A stretch of 57,411 nt of DNA from positions 741 through 58,151 of the forward strand of contig NZ_SJPF01000009.1 of NCBI RefSeq assembly GCF_007859755.1. Reading direction: 5' to 3'. Both the position numbers and the translations under genes were made by a program. The notes below the pieces were generated by a model that worked only from the letters and a program-made list of their open reading frames with translations, had not been told where the DNA came from and did no database searches. Source of the DNA: Blastopirellula retiformator (GTDB taxonomy: Bacteria > Planctomycetota > Planctomycetia > Pirellulales > Pirellulaceae). Below, in pieces: positions 49,062-57,289 of the stretch. The first letter of the stretch is position 1, and the number at the start of each line of letters is the position of its first letter.

Positions 49062-49955
49062 ATGCGAGGGCTTTCTGCGTCAGCGGCGATTCTGTTGGCG
49101 TTAACGTCGTATTCACTCGTTTTAGCGGACGAGCCAAAGCCGTTGGTCGTATGTTCCACCACGCAGGTGGCCGATTTCGCTCGCCAGGTCGTGGGGGACC
49201 GGATGGAAGTCCGTTCGATCCTGGCTGCCGGCCAAGATCCGCACGTCTACGAAATCAAACCGAATGACGCGGCTCTGGTTTCGCGGGCCCTGCTCTGCTT
49301 TGACAATGGCTGGCACCTGGAAGGCGCCGACTGGATGCGCAAACTGGCCGAGAACGCCAAAAAACCGATCACCAGCTGCGTCACCGGCGCGACCCCGCTC
49401 GAAATCCCCGGCGGCGCGGCGCACGATCCGCATGCCTGGTTCTCGCCCGCCAATGCGGCCGTTTATGTGCGAAACATTCGGGACGCCGTTAGCGAGCAAG
49501 ATCCCAAACATCGTGACGAGTACCATGCCCGAGCTCAGCTTTACCTCGATCAGCTGCGCACGCTTGACGGTTGGATTCGCCGGCAACTGAACGTGATTCC
49601 GGTCGAAAAACGGATCCTGGTCACCAGTCATGATGCGTTCAACTACTTCTGTCGCGACTATCAGTTCAAAGCGGCCACGCCGGTCGGTTGGTCAACCGGA
49701 TCGGAAGTTGGCGGCGGCGTCACGCCCGAGCGACGCAGCGAGACGGTCAACTCGATCCGCCAGTTCGGCGTCCGCTCCATCTTTGTCGAAACCTCGGTCA
49801 GCCCGCAGCTGATTCGCCAGATCGCCGACGAAGCCGGCGTCTCTATCGGCGGCGAGCTCTATTCCGACTCGATGGGCCCCGCCGGTTCGGCCGGCGAAAC
49901 CTACTTCGGCATGATGCGCGAGAACGTTTTAACGATTGCGTCGGGATTGAGATAG
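49062..49955 (+). CDS. Zinc/manganese/iron ABC transporter substrate-binding protein (cluster A-I)
   Basis: A 297-residue periplasmic metal-binding protein with a signal peptide (1-22). Likely metal ligands are His61 (GQDPHVYEIKP), His124 (HDPHAWFSP), His190 (TSHDAF) or Glu243 (FVETS), and Asp269 (YSDSMGP). There is no His-rich loop between the first ligands, which favours Mn or Fe over Zn. First gene of a four-gene operon; the next gene starts 6 nt later. The promoter and palindrome lie just upstream. Confidence 0.92.
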   Translation: MRGLSASAAILLALTSYSLVLADEPKPLVVCSTTQVADFARQVVGDRMEVRSILAAGQDPHVYEIKPNDAALVSRALLCFDNGWHLEGADWMRKLAENAKKPITSCVTGATPLEIPGGAAHDPHAWFSPANAAVYVRNIRDAVSEQDPKHRDEYHARAQLYLDQLRTLDGWIRRQLNVIPVEKRILVTSHDAFNYFCRDYQFKAATPVGWSTGSEVGGGVTPERRSETVNSIRQFGVRSIFVETSVSPQLIRQIADEAGVSIGGELYSDSMGPAGSAGETYFGMMRENVLTIASGLR

Positions 49956-49961
49956 ACGGCC

Positions 49962-50462
49962 ATGCGTATCATTGCGGCACTTGCGGCGGCGGCCATCGCC
50001 CTGCTGATGGTTCAGGCTTACTTAAGTCTTGATCAACCACGGCCTGCCGCTGCGCTCGACGTCAACCAGCTGGAAACCGCCGCCGGCACGTTCCGCCTGG
50101 AAGTGGAACTGTCGTTCGACGCGGGACCCGATCGTTTTGCTGCGGACCTCAGCAACTCCAGTTCGCTGACCATTCGCTTTGCTGGCGAAGCGATCTATCA
50201 AACCGACAAGCCGGTCGCGGCGGGTCAAAAGGTGGAGGTCGCCGACATTGGCGATGTGGTCCATGGCCGCAATGAATTTCTGATCGAAGCGACGCCGCAG
50301 AATCCGGGGCCGCCGCTATTCGCCAAAGTGGCGATCTACTCCAGCGAGCGTCACGAGCCGCTAGCCGAACGTTTCGTCTGGGCGCCAGCCGGATCGACGC
50401 AACTTTCTGGCGTCGCCAATTTCTCAACGATCGAAACGCCGGTCGCAGGAGACGCGCCATGA
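49962..50462 (+). CDS. Small exported or membrane-anchored protein within the metal ABC operon
   Basis: A 166-residue protein with an N-terminal hydrophobic segment (RIIAALAAAAIALLMVQAYL) and a beta-rich mature part (FRLEVELSFDAGPDRF, then NEFLIEATPQNPGPPLF). Its tail is HEPLAERFVWAP. No family was recognised. Placed between binding protein and ATPase genes, with 6 nt to the former and a 4 nt ATGA overlap with the latter, it is surely co-translated and probably helps the transporter outside the membrane. Confidence 0.75.
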   Translation: MRIIAALAAAAIALLMVQAYLSLDQPRPAAALDVNQLETAAGTFRLEVELSFDAGPDRFAADLSNSSSLTIRFAGEAIYQTDKPVAAGQKVEVADIGDVVHGRNEFLIEATPQNPGPPLFAKVAIYSSERHEPLAERFVWAPAGSTQLSGVANFSTIETPVAGDAP

Positions 50463-51247
50463 TCGCCCCTCCCAGACGCAACGGCCCACCGCCAGCGGTG
50501 CAAGTCGACCACCTGACCGTCAGCTATGGCCCGGCGCCGGTGTTGCTTGATATTTCGTTTCAGATCGAACCGGGACAGTTGGTCGGCGTGATCGGGCCGA
50601 ACGGTTCCGGCAAGTCGACCTTGATCAAGTCAATCCTCGGTTTCGTGAAGCCTGATCTGGGGGAAGTTCGTCTGTTCGGCGTGCCGAGCGAAAAGGCCCG
50701 CAAACGAGTCGCTTACGTTCCGCAGCGGGGCGCCGTCGACTGGGACTTTCCGGTCACGGTCGAACAAGTCGTGATGATGGGACGCTATGGACAGATCCCG
50801 TGGTGGGCCTGGGGACCGTCGCACGATGATCGCCTGGCGGTCGACGACGCGCTGGAAACGGTCCGCATGACGAAGTTCCGCCGCCGGCAAATTGGCCAGC
50901 TCTCGGGCGGGCAGCAACAGCGGGTCTTTATGGCCCGGGCCCTTGCCCAAGGCGCCGACATTCTGCTGCTCGACGAACCGTTCGCCGGCGTTGACGCGGC
51001 CACCGAACGGGCGCTGCTTGAAGTGCTCGACAGCACCAAAGGGGCCGGTCGCACGCTGATCGTCGTACATCACGACCTGGCGACGGCGGCCGAGTACTTT
51101 GACGCACTACTCTTGATCAAACAGCGGCTGTTCGCGTTTGGCTCGCCGCAACAAGTGCTGCAGCCAGAACTGCTGTCGGAAGTTTACGAAGGATCGCTAA
51201 GGGCGTTCGAGCACCTCCGCGACGTTTCGACCGGAGGGACGCGATGA
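50459..51247 (+). CDS. Metal ABC transporter ATPase
   Basis: A 262-residue ATP-binding subunit. Walker A is GPNGSGKST (46-54), the Q-loop is YVPQRGAVDWDFPVTV, the signature LSGGQQQR is at 148-155, and Walker B is ILLLDEPFAGVD. The switch His is in VVHHDL. QRxxVDWDFPxTVxxVVxMGRY is characteristic of MntB/ZnuC/YtgB-type ATPases. It overlaps both neighbours by 4 nt (ATGA). Confidence 0.96.
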   Translation: MIAPPRRNGPPPAVQVDHLTVSYGPAPVLLDISFQIEPGQLVGVIGPNGSGKSTLIKSILGFVKPDLGEVRLFGVPSEKARKRVAYVPQRGAVDWDFPVTVEQVVMMGRYGQIPWWAWGPSHDDRLAVDDALETVRMTKFRRRQIGQLSGGQQQRVFMARALAQGADILLLDEPFAGVDAATERALLEVLDSTKGAGRTLIVVHHDLATAAEYFDALLLIKQRLFAFGSPQQVLQPELLSEVYEGSLRAFEHLRDVSTGGTR

Positions 51248-52785
51248 ACTTTCTGTACGATCTCTTTGTCGAGCCGCTCGCTTCCGGCGGTTATTTGTTG
51301 CGTGCGATGTTCGCCGGTTCGTTGGTCGCGATCGCCTCAGCAATGATCGGCTGCTTTATCGTCTTGCGGCGGATGGCGTTTCTAGGGGATGCAATCTCGC
51401 ACTCGATGTTGGCCGGCGTCGTCGGCGGCTATCTGGTCATGAAAGTGATCGCCGGCGAAGAAGCGCACTTTGGCGCGATGATCCTGGGCGCGTTGCTCAG
51501 CGGTTTTGTAACCGTGCTGCTGATCGGCTTCGTCTCTCGCGCTTCACGCGTGAAAGACGACACCGCGATCGGAATCATGTACACCGGCATTTTTGCCTTC
51601 GGCGGCGCGATGGCGAGCGTTTTCTCCAGCGAGATCCACGTCGATCTGATGCACATGGTGATGGGAGACGTCCTGGTGGTCGACTCGCAGCGACTGTGGA
51701 TGATGGGAACCGTCACCGCGATCGTGCTGTTTGTCGTGATCTTGTTTTACCGCCAGCTGCAACTGACCAGCTTTGACCCAATCATGGCGGCGTCGGTTGG
51801 CGTTTCGGCAACGCTGGTTGGCTACCTTCTGACTGCCTGCACTTCGCTGGTGGTCGTTTCGGCCGTTTCGATCGTCGGCATCATTCAGGTGGTCGGCCTA
51901 TTGATCACGCCGGCGGCCGCCGCCTATCTGCTGTGCGATCGGTTGTCGCGAATGTTGATGCTGTCGGCGGCGCTCGGCGTCAGTAGCGTGGTACTTGGGA
52001 TTTACGCATCGGCCTGGTTCAACATTGGCGCCGGTTCTTCGATCGTCATGGCGGGGACGGTGCAGTTCATGGCGATCCTGATTCTGGCGCCCCATAACGG
52101 ACTGTTGGCAGGCACGATCCGCCGCTGGCGTCAGGCCCCACAACACATTCTGGAAGATGTCCTCGGCTGTTTGCGCCGTGATGAAACGCACGCAACGCGG
52201 TTCGAGACGATTCGGGCTTATGTGCACGCCCATCCCTCGGTTCTGCGTCGCGTATTACAGCGGATGCTGTCTTTGGCGCTGCTCGACAAAACGCCTGATG
52301 GCTATATCCTGACCGAAGCGGGGCAATTGGAAGCGCGGCGATTGATGCGGGCACACCGCATCTGGGAAACCTATCTGCAGCGCGTCGGCATGCCGGAAGA
52401 CTCGCTCCACGACCGCGCCCACCTGCTGGAACACTTGAACGACGAAGCGACGGTCGACTATCTCGATGATCGATTAGGACACCCGATCCGCGATCCACAT
52501 GGACAGGAAATCCCGGAAGACTTCGTCGACCTGGTCCCGGGCGCCGAAGTGAAGGCGAGCCTGTTGCGTGACGGCCATCGCGCCGCAGTCACGGCGATTC
52601 TTGACGACCTGAATACGGACGAGGTCGCGGTCGGCGATATGATCGTTGCAGGACCGCGGGAAGCGGACGACACGATCTGGACGTTTCATCTGCCGAACGG
52701 CGAACAGCTGAAATTGGATCACGACTTGGCCGACCTGCTGATCGTCCGCTTGGCCGATCCGCTGCAAGCCCCCCCGTTCCACTAA
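51244..52785 (+). CDS. Metal ABC permease fused to a DtxR/MntR-like repressor (YtgCR-type)
   Basis: A 513-residue fusion. Residues about 15-290 form an ABC-3 permease with eight or nine helices (CFIVLRRMAFLGDAISHSMLAGV; VVGLLITPAAAAYLL). Residues about 300-365 form a winged helix (HPSVLRRVLQRMLSLALLD, then GYILTEAGQLEA). Residues 366-425 match the DtxR metal-binding/dimerisation domain. His371, Glu375, His389, Glu396 and His397 fall at the DtxR ligand positions, and His393 replaces the Cys. An SH3-like domain (about 428-505) ends it. Chlamydia YtgC-YtgR has the same permease-repressor fusion and is cleaved to free the repressor. The TAA stop abuts family B copy B6. Confidence 0.92.
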   Translation: MNFLYDLFVEPLASGGYLLRAMFAGSLVAIASAMIGCFIVLRRMAFLGDAISHSMLAGVVGGYLVMKVIAGEEAHFGAMILGALLSGFVTVLLIGFVSRASRVKDDTAIGIMYTGIFAFGGAMASVFSSEIHVDLMHMVMGDVLVVDSQRLWMMGTVTAIVLFVVILFYRQLQLTSFDPIMAASVGVSATLVGYLLTACTSLVVVSAVSIVGIIQVVGLLITPAAAAYLLCDRLSRMLMLSAALGVSSVVLGIYASAWFNIGAGSSIVMAGTVQFMAILILAPHNGLLAGTIRRWRQAPQHILEDVLGCLRRDETHATRFETIRAYVHAHPSVLRRVLQRMLSLALLDKTPDGYILTEAGQLEARRLMRAHRIWETYLQRVGMPEDSLHDRAHLLEHLNDEATVDYLDDRLGHPIRDPHGQEIPEDFVDLVPGAEVKASLLRDGHRAAVTAILDDLNTDEVAVGDMIVAGPREADDTIWTFHLPNGEQLKLDHDLADLLIVRLADPLQAPPFH

Positions 52786-52900
52786 CTGCCTGTTGGAAAA
52801 TGCCATCGTGGCATTTTCCAACCTCGCCAGGCTCAGAGCGTAGCTCTTCGCGGCTCGCATCCATGCGATCACGCAGTCCGTCGAGAAAATCAACGGACTG
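52785..52900 (-). repeat. Family B element, 116 bp copy B6 lacking one hairpin
   Basis: An inverted copy missing the AAAATA/TATTTT hairpin. It is flanked by CTA on both sides (52782-52784 and 52901-52903). Each CTA holds part of a stop codon: TAA of the upstream plus-strand gene and TAG of the downstream minus-strand gene. Confidence 0.93.
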
Positions 52901-53602
52901 CTAACCGTTCTTCTTTTTCGATCCAATGCCGAACAAGACGCGATTCATCGTTTCGTTCTTGCTTCCCTTGTTCAATTGCCGCTGCATAAAGCCGGCGGCT
53001 CGTTCGGCGGCGACCAAAAAATCGCGGACCTCTGGATGATGATAGGCGACAGCGAACTGCAGCGGGCGGAGTCCGTTGGCGTTGTTCATGTCGAGGTCGG
53101 CGCCTGCTTTGACCAGCACTTGCGCGACGTCTAAAAATCCCTTCCGCGCCGCCCAGTGCAGCACGCCGCAGCCGTCGGGATCCTGCGTATGCAGATTCGC
53201 CCCTTTGTTGAGCAGCATCGAAGTCGCCTCGGCGTGCCCTTCGCGTACGGCGTACAGCAGCGGAGTTTGCATCGTCCGCGTCGCTCGAATCTCGAGCTTC
53301 GCACCGCCGACCAACAACTCTTGCAGGGCATGCAGCTTGCCATGCAAACTGGCGATGTGCAGCGGCGTGTGCCCATCTTTGGGCGCCTGCACATCGAGTT
53401 CCCCCTCTTCTCTGGCGAACTCGCGGATCACCTCGCCGTCATTACGACGCGCGGCGAACAAGACGCCTAGCTTCATCCGTTCTTCGACGCTTTTGTCGGG
53501 AATGAAAAAGCTGCGCCGGCATTTTAGACAGAGAACCTCATGACCGCGCGCCTCGTTCGGCACCACGCCCATGGTCTCACAAAGCGGACAACGATAGTTC
53601 AT
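52901..53602 (-). CDS. Zinc-ribbon ankyrin-repeat protein
   Basis: A 233-residue protein. The N-terminal zinc ribbon has Cys5/Cys8 and Cys25/Cys28 (RCPLCE, then LCLKCRRSF). At least four ankyrin repeats (about 75-205) follow: DGHTPLHIASLHGKLHAL, MQTPLLYAVREGHAEATS, DGCGVLHWAARKGFLDVA and NGLRPLQFAVAYHHPEV. It probably mediates protein contacts in the cytoplasm. The ATG at 53602 starts the zinc ribbon; the frame reaches 53629. The TAG stop lies in the duplicated CTA next to family B copy B6. Confidence 0.88.
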   Translation of the reverse strand: MNYRCPLCETMGVVPNEARGHEVLCLKCRRSFFIPDKSVEERMKLGVLFAARRNDGEVIREFAREEGELDVQAPKDGHTPLHIASLHGKLHALQELLVGGAKLEIRATRTMQTPLLYAVREGHAEATSMLLNKGANLHTQDPDGCGVLHWAARKGFLDVAQVLVKAGADLDMNNANGLRPLQFAVAYHHPEVRDFLVAAERAAGFMQRQLNKGSKNETMNRVLFGIGSKKKNG

Positions 53603-53800
53603 CTGGAGCAGTCCCCCAACCGCCGCCAATCGCCTTCGTCACGAAGAATTCCAGCCCATTGCCGGCTGATCATATCGCTCGTTCTTTAAGATTCGGCGCG
53701 TGTTTGGCGCAGCCGATGAAGAGATTTCCGAGACTTCATCATCGCTTCATCAAACGCCATCACATCGGGGGTACGATACCGCCAAAGCGCAGGCGAGCGT

Positions 53801-54658
53801 TTATGCTTTCATCAACCACTGGAGGGTCGCCAGATTGCGGGAGTCGAACGTCTCTCCCTTTTCTTCTCCCTTCGGCGTCTCCAGATACATCGGCATATTC
53901 TGAAAGCGGGCGTCGTTGACCAGCAGCCGAAACGGCTCTTCGCCCAGACAACCCTGGCCGATATGTTCATGCCGATCGACGCGCGAACCGAGCGGTTTCT
54001 TGCTGTCGTTCAAATGAATCGCCTTCAACTTGTCGAGCCCGATCAGCTCTTCAAACTGCTTCCAGGTCGCTTCGTATTCCTGCTTCGTCCCCAGCGGATA
54101 CCCGGCCGCAAAGATGTGACAGGTATCAAGACAAACCGCGACGCGATCGCGCTGCTTAACGCCATCCAACATCGCGGCGATATGCTCAAACTTGTGCCCC
54201 AGGCAGCTCCCCTGCCCTGCCGTCGTTTCCAACAGACAGATCGAATCAAGATCGGCCGTCGCGGCGATCACCTCGTCGAGCGCCTTGATAATCGCCGCGA
54301 TCCCCTCTTCTTCGCAGCTGTCGACGAAAGCGCCAGGGTGCACGACGACATACGGAATCCCCAGCATGTCGGCCCGCTGCAGTTCGACGATCATCGCATC
54401 GCGCGACTTCTCCCACAGCTCGGTTTTCGGCGAGCCCATGTTGATCAGGTAAGACGCGTGCGACAGCGGATGCCCGATCTTCTTCTCCGCCAAAGCGTCT
54501 TTGAATAGCTTGACGTCTTTGTCGGTAATATCCTTGGCCCGCCACTGGTTGTTATTCTTGGTGAATAACTGCACGCACCCCATCGCCTCGTCCGCAGCGG
54601 CGTTGACGGCTTTGTAATAGCCACCGGCAATCGACATGTGGGCTCCGAAAATGGGCAT
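53801..54658 (-). CDS. nfo: Endonuclease IV (AP endonuclease)
   Basis: A zinc-dependent 5' AP endonuclease of base excision repair, 285 residues, TIM barrel. Visible family motifs are FGAHMSIAGGY, HPGAFVDS, CLLETTAGQGSCLG, VCLDTCHIFAAGY, HLNDSKKPLGSRVDRHEHIG and YLETPKG. All expected metal-binding His, Asp and Glu positions appear present. It stands alone on the minus strand. A family A repeat lies about 55 bp upstream of its start. Confidence 0.96.
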   Translation of the reverse strand: MPIFGAHMSIAGGYYKAVNAAADEAMGCVQLFTKNNNQWRAKDITDKDVKLFKDALAEKKIGHPLSHASYLINMGSPKTELWEKSRDAMIVELQRADMLGIPYVVVHPGAFVDSCEEEGIAAIIKALDEVIAATADLDSICLLETTAGQGSCLGHKFEHIAAMLDGVKQRDRVAVCLDTCHIFAAGYPLGTKQEYEATWKQFEELIGLDKLKAIHLNDSKKPLGSRVDRHEHIGQGCLGEEPFRLLVNDARFQNMPMYLETPKGEEKGETFDSRNLATLQWLMKA

Positions 54659-54713
54659 GGCGCTAATCCTTTTCCTGTTAGCTTCAACGCAAACGGCGAC
54701 TTGCGTTCTTCGT

Positions 54714-54875
54714 CTAGAGCGTTTTTCTGATAGCTGTAGCGTTTCTGGCGTTGGTGAGGCAAGCTGGTCAAGGCGACCGAAGCAGGCGAATCCTCAAGAT
54801 TCGTCGATGCAGGTCAACGCCGACCAGCGCGGCCGCAACCAGCCACAACGCTAAAGATTGAAGAAAACCGCTCTA
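54714..54875 (+). repeat. Family A repeat (MITE-like), copy 3
   Basis: A 162 bp direct copy with left end CTAGAGCGTTTTTCTGAT and right end AAGAAAACCGCTCTA. The 3' arm has diverged slightly (AACGCTAAAGATTG instead of AACGATACAGATGG). Confidence 0.85.
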
Positions 54876-54934
54876 ATGAGCGCGGATGCGGGGCAAACTT
54901 CCAAATCTACCCTTTCAGCCGCGATTCCGACACC

Positions 54935-55648
54935 CTAGCGACTTGGATCTCGGCCAGCGTCTTTCCTGGATGTGTAATACGAATCGACCGCCGCTTGTCC
55001 CGTATAATTCGGTCCGGCGGAATCATCCGCTCCCAGATACGCCAGAGGCAAATCCAGCTCACAGGGGCCCTGCAGTTCGAGTCGCTTCATACGTGGTGAG
55101 TATTGAAAACCCGCCGTGCGCAGATACTTGAAAATCAGATTCGACGTCCGCCGTCCCTCCAGTCGCAGATTCTTGGCGTCAAGATTCGCGACGAATCGAC
55201 CGCCTGACGTCAACCACCGGGCCGCCTTCGCGATAACGCCTAGCTTGTCCCCCAAGTAGTGCAAGCCATGCACGGATGTGATCAGATCAAACGGCAAGGC
55301 CGGTTGATAATCGTCGACCGATGCCGCGATCAGTTGCAATCCCTCCTGCTCGCACCGGGCGTCAAACATGTCCACCAGATCGATGCCAACGATCTTCAGC
55401 AATAGCGACTCTTCCTTGGCGATGGCAGCCGCTTCGATCAACGCTTTGCCTGAACCGCAGCACAGATCCAACCACGCGGCATGACCATGTTGCCGACAAA
55501 CGTCGCGGAGAATATCAACCGGATCGCAACCAAGTTCGCGCTGGTAACTGTTCGCGTCAGTCAGCCCACGCCGACGATTCATTTGGCTGTTGGCGACAAT
55601 GTCAGAGCGTTCGAGCGCCTTTCGCTCTAAGAGGCTCTTCTTTCTCAT
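54935..55648 (-). CDS. SAM-dependent methyltransferase
   Basis: A 237-residue class I methyltransferase. Motif I is LDLCCGSGKALIEAA (about 61-75) and the acidic motif II is IVGIDLVDMF. ASVDDYQPALPFDLITSVHGLHYL fits motifs III-IV. The N-terminal 50 residues are basic. The substrate is unknown; the GLHYLG segment resembles enzymes of the Methyltransf_25/11 groups. It starts about 30 bp from family B copy B7, so its promoter must lie in or beyond the element. Confidence 0.85.
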   Translation of the reverse strand: MRKKSLLERKALERSDIVANSQMNRRRGLTDANSYQRELGCDPVDILRDVCRQHGHAAWLDLCCGSGKALIEAAAIAKEESLLLKIVGIDLVDMFDARCEQEGLQLIAASVDDYQPALPFDLITSVHGLHYLGDKLGVIAKAARWLTSGGRFVANLDAKNLRLEGRRTSNLIFKYLRTAGFQYSPRMKRLELQGPCELDLPLAYLGADDSAGPNYTGQAAVDSYYTSRKDAGRDPSR

Positions 55649-55680
55649 GACGTTCTTCTCCGACTCCGGGCCGACCCTAG

Positions 55681-55830
55681 CAGTGCGTTGATTTTCTCAA
55701 CGGGCTGCTGGATCGCAGGGATGCGATCCCAAAATAGCGACGTAAGTCGTTATTTTGCGAGCCGCGAAGAGCTATGCTCTGAGCCTGGCGAGGTTGGAAA
55801 ATGCCACGAGGGCATTTTTCAACAGGCAGC
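55681..55830 (+). repeat. Family B hairpin element, copy B7
   Basis: A 150 bp full-length copy with TAG on both sides (55678-55680 and 55831-55833), a perfect duplication. Its last base forms part of the stop codon of the minus-strand gene that ends at 55830; the rebuilt empty site keeps the stop. Confidence 0.93.
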
Positions 55831-56456
55831 TAGATCAAGAGCTGATGAAATAGAATCATCAGCACCATTCCCATGATCAACGTCGCCCAGGTAGTTGCGC
55901 CGAAGACGCCCAGGAAGTAGCCAATCTGCGTGATCAGCGCCGACCGCGCATCGAGTCGCCCCTGGCGATGCGCCTCAAGATCGGCGGCGCCCATTCCCCA
56001 AGCCATGACGGCGAACACCGGGCAGCCAACCCACCCCAAGACGCCAAATAGCACGATCATCACGCCACGTTCGGATAGCCGCGGACCTTTCGCGGCCTGC
56101 GCAAGTACCTGGGGCGCCGCCTTAAACGGGTTGCCGGCGCTTACCGCTGGCGGCAGTCGCAACGCTGGAAACGCGGCCGCCGCCCCTTGCCACGGTCCGT
56201 CTGGCGTCAGCTGCACATCGCATTTATCGTCAATGCGTCCCTGACAGACCCACTCCTCCAGTTGATCGACCGGCATCGGTCCATACGTCCGTCCTTCCGG
56301 AATCCGCACCGACGCGACCGCCGCCGCCAAAGGCGCCTGATCCTGGTCATCGGCGCGAAATTGTTCCCCGCATGCCGGACAGCAGATATTGCCGCTCGGC
56401 GAACCATCCAGTTCGAGCAAGCAGCGGCAATGGGGACAATGGAGAGAGATCGTCAT
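55830..56456 (-). CDS. Zinc-ribbon, GYF-like membrane protein
   Basis: A 208-residue protein. A short zinc ribbon has Cys7/Cys10 and Cys26/Cys29 (CPHCRC, then CPACGEQF). A GYF_2-like domain follows (about 50-95; GRTYGPMPVDQLEEWVCQGRI). Two C-terminal hydrophobic segments lie at about 132-152 and 178-205, with the DLEAHRQGRLD loop common in DUF4190-type planctomycete proteins between them. It probably sits in the membrane and binds proline-rich partners, by family analogy. The stop codon overlaps family B copy B7. Confidence 0.85.
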   Translation of the reverse strand: MTISLHCPHCRCLLELDGSPSGNICCPACGEQFRADDQDQAPLAAAVASVRIPEGRTYGPMPVDQLEEWVCQGRIDDKCDVQLTPDGPWQGAAAAFPALRLPPAVSAGNPFKAAPQVLAQAAKGPRLSERGVMIVLFGVLGWVGCPVFAVMAWGMGAADLEAHRQGRLDARSALITQIGYFLGVFGATTWATLIMGMVLMILFHQLLI

Positions 56457-56633
56457 GAACAGCCACGTGGAGAGGAGAATCGAGCGAAGTCGACGAGAAT
56501 ACGGGACTTACGCATCAAAACTAGTTTGCTGCCCTTCAGTTTACCGCCAAATGGTTGATTTTCTGCGCTCTGCGTCAGTAAAATCAAAGGATCATGTGTT
56601 TCCCCTTGGCGCATTAGCTGAGCAAGTGGCCCG

Positions 56634-57128
56634 ATGGATGCCGCCTCTCTTTATCTTGCCTGCGGTCTCGCGGTGATCGGCGTCGCCGCCATCGCCCTGG
56701 GAATCTGGCTGCGCCGCCGCAGTCAGAGCAGGCATGCCCGCGTCGATTTTGTGTCGGCCCGCCAGCAATTCACCATGCGACGCGAGTTTCTCGAAGCGAA
56801 GTTCGAGACGATCGCCAGCCAATCCGGCCGCCCCCGCGGGCTGATCTGGAAGAACTGCGATTTCCAGTCGGAGGTCCAATTTGCCCGCGACCCCGCCAAC
56901 GACCAACTACGGGCCTTCGTCGGCGTCACCATCAGTTTCGAGGCGATCGCCGGCGGCGACATGGAAGATGTCGAGGCCGTCTCCAACCTACGAGCCGCCA
57001 CCGCCCTCTTCTCCTACGTCGACGGCGCCTGGATGACCGACGGCCGCACGATCTTCAACCTGAACCCGCAACAAGCGATCGAGCACTACCGCCACACGCC
57101 AGAAACCGCCCCGGCGCCGGTCCGCTGA
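56634..57128 (+). CDS. Hypothetical membrane-anchored protein
   Basis: A 164-residue protein with one N-terminal helix (ASLYLACGLAVIGVAAIALGIWL, about 4-26) followed by a basic stop-transfer RRRSQSRHAR. A cytoplasmic-type domain follows, containing REFLEAKFETIASQSGRPRG and ISFEAIAGGDMEDVEAV. Homologous small proteins are common in planctomycetes with no known role, as far as I can recall. It stands alone before the ISAs1 copy at the right edge. Confidence 0.7.
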   Translation: MDAASLYLACGLAVIGVAAIALGIWLRRRSQSRHARVDFVSARQQFTMRREFLEAKFETIASQSGRPRGLIWKNCDFQSEVQFARDPANDQLRAFVGVTISFEAIAGGDMEDVEAVSNLRAATALFSYVDGAWMTDGRTIFNLNPQQAIEHYRHTPETAPAPVR

Positions 57129-57289
57129 TCCAGCCCGCTGATCCACCGCACCAACCGGCAAGAACCGCGTACCCGGCAACACTTTACGCGCCACCATCCA
57201 GGGATTTCCGCCCAGCCCCCAACCGAGTACCATGAACCTTCGCGCCGAATTGCCCTCCACCGGGCAATACGATGTCGTGGGCCAGTAGC

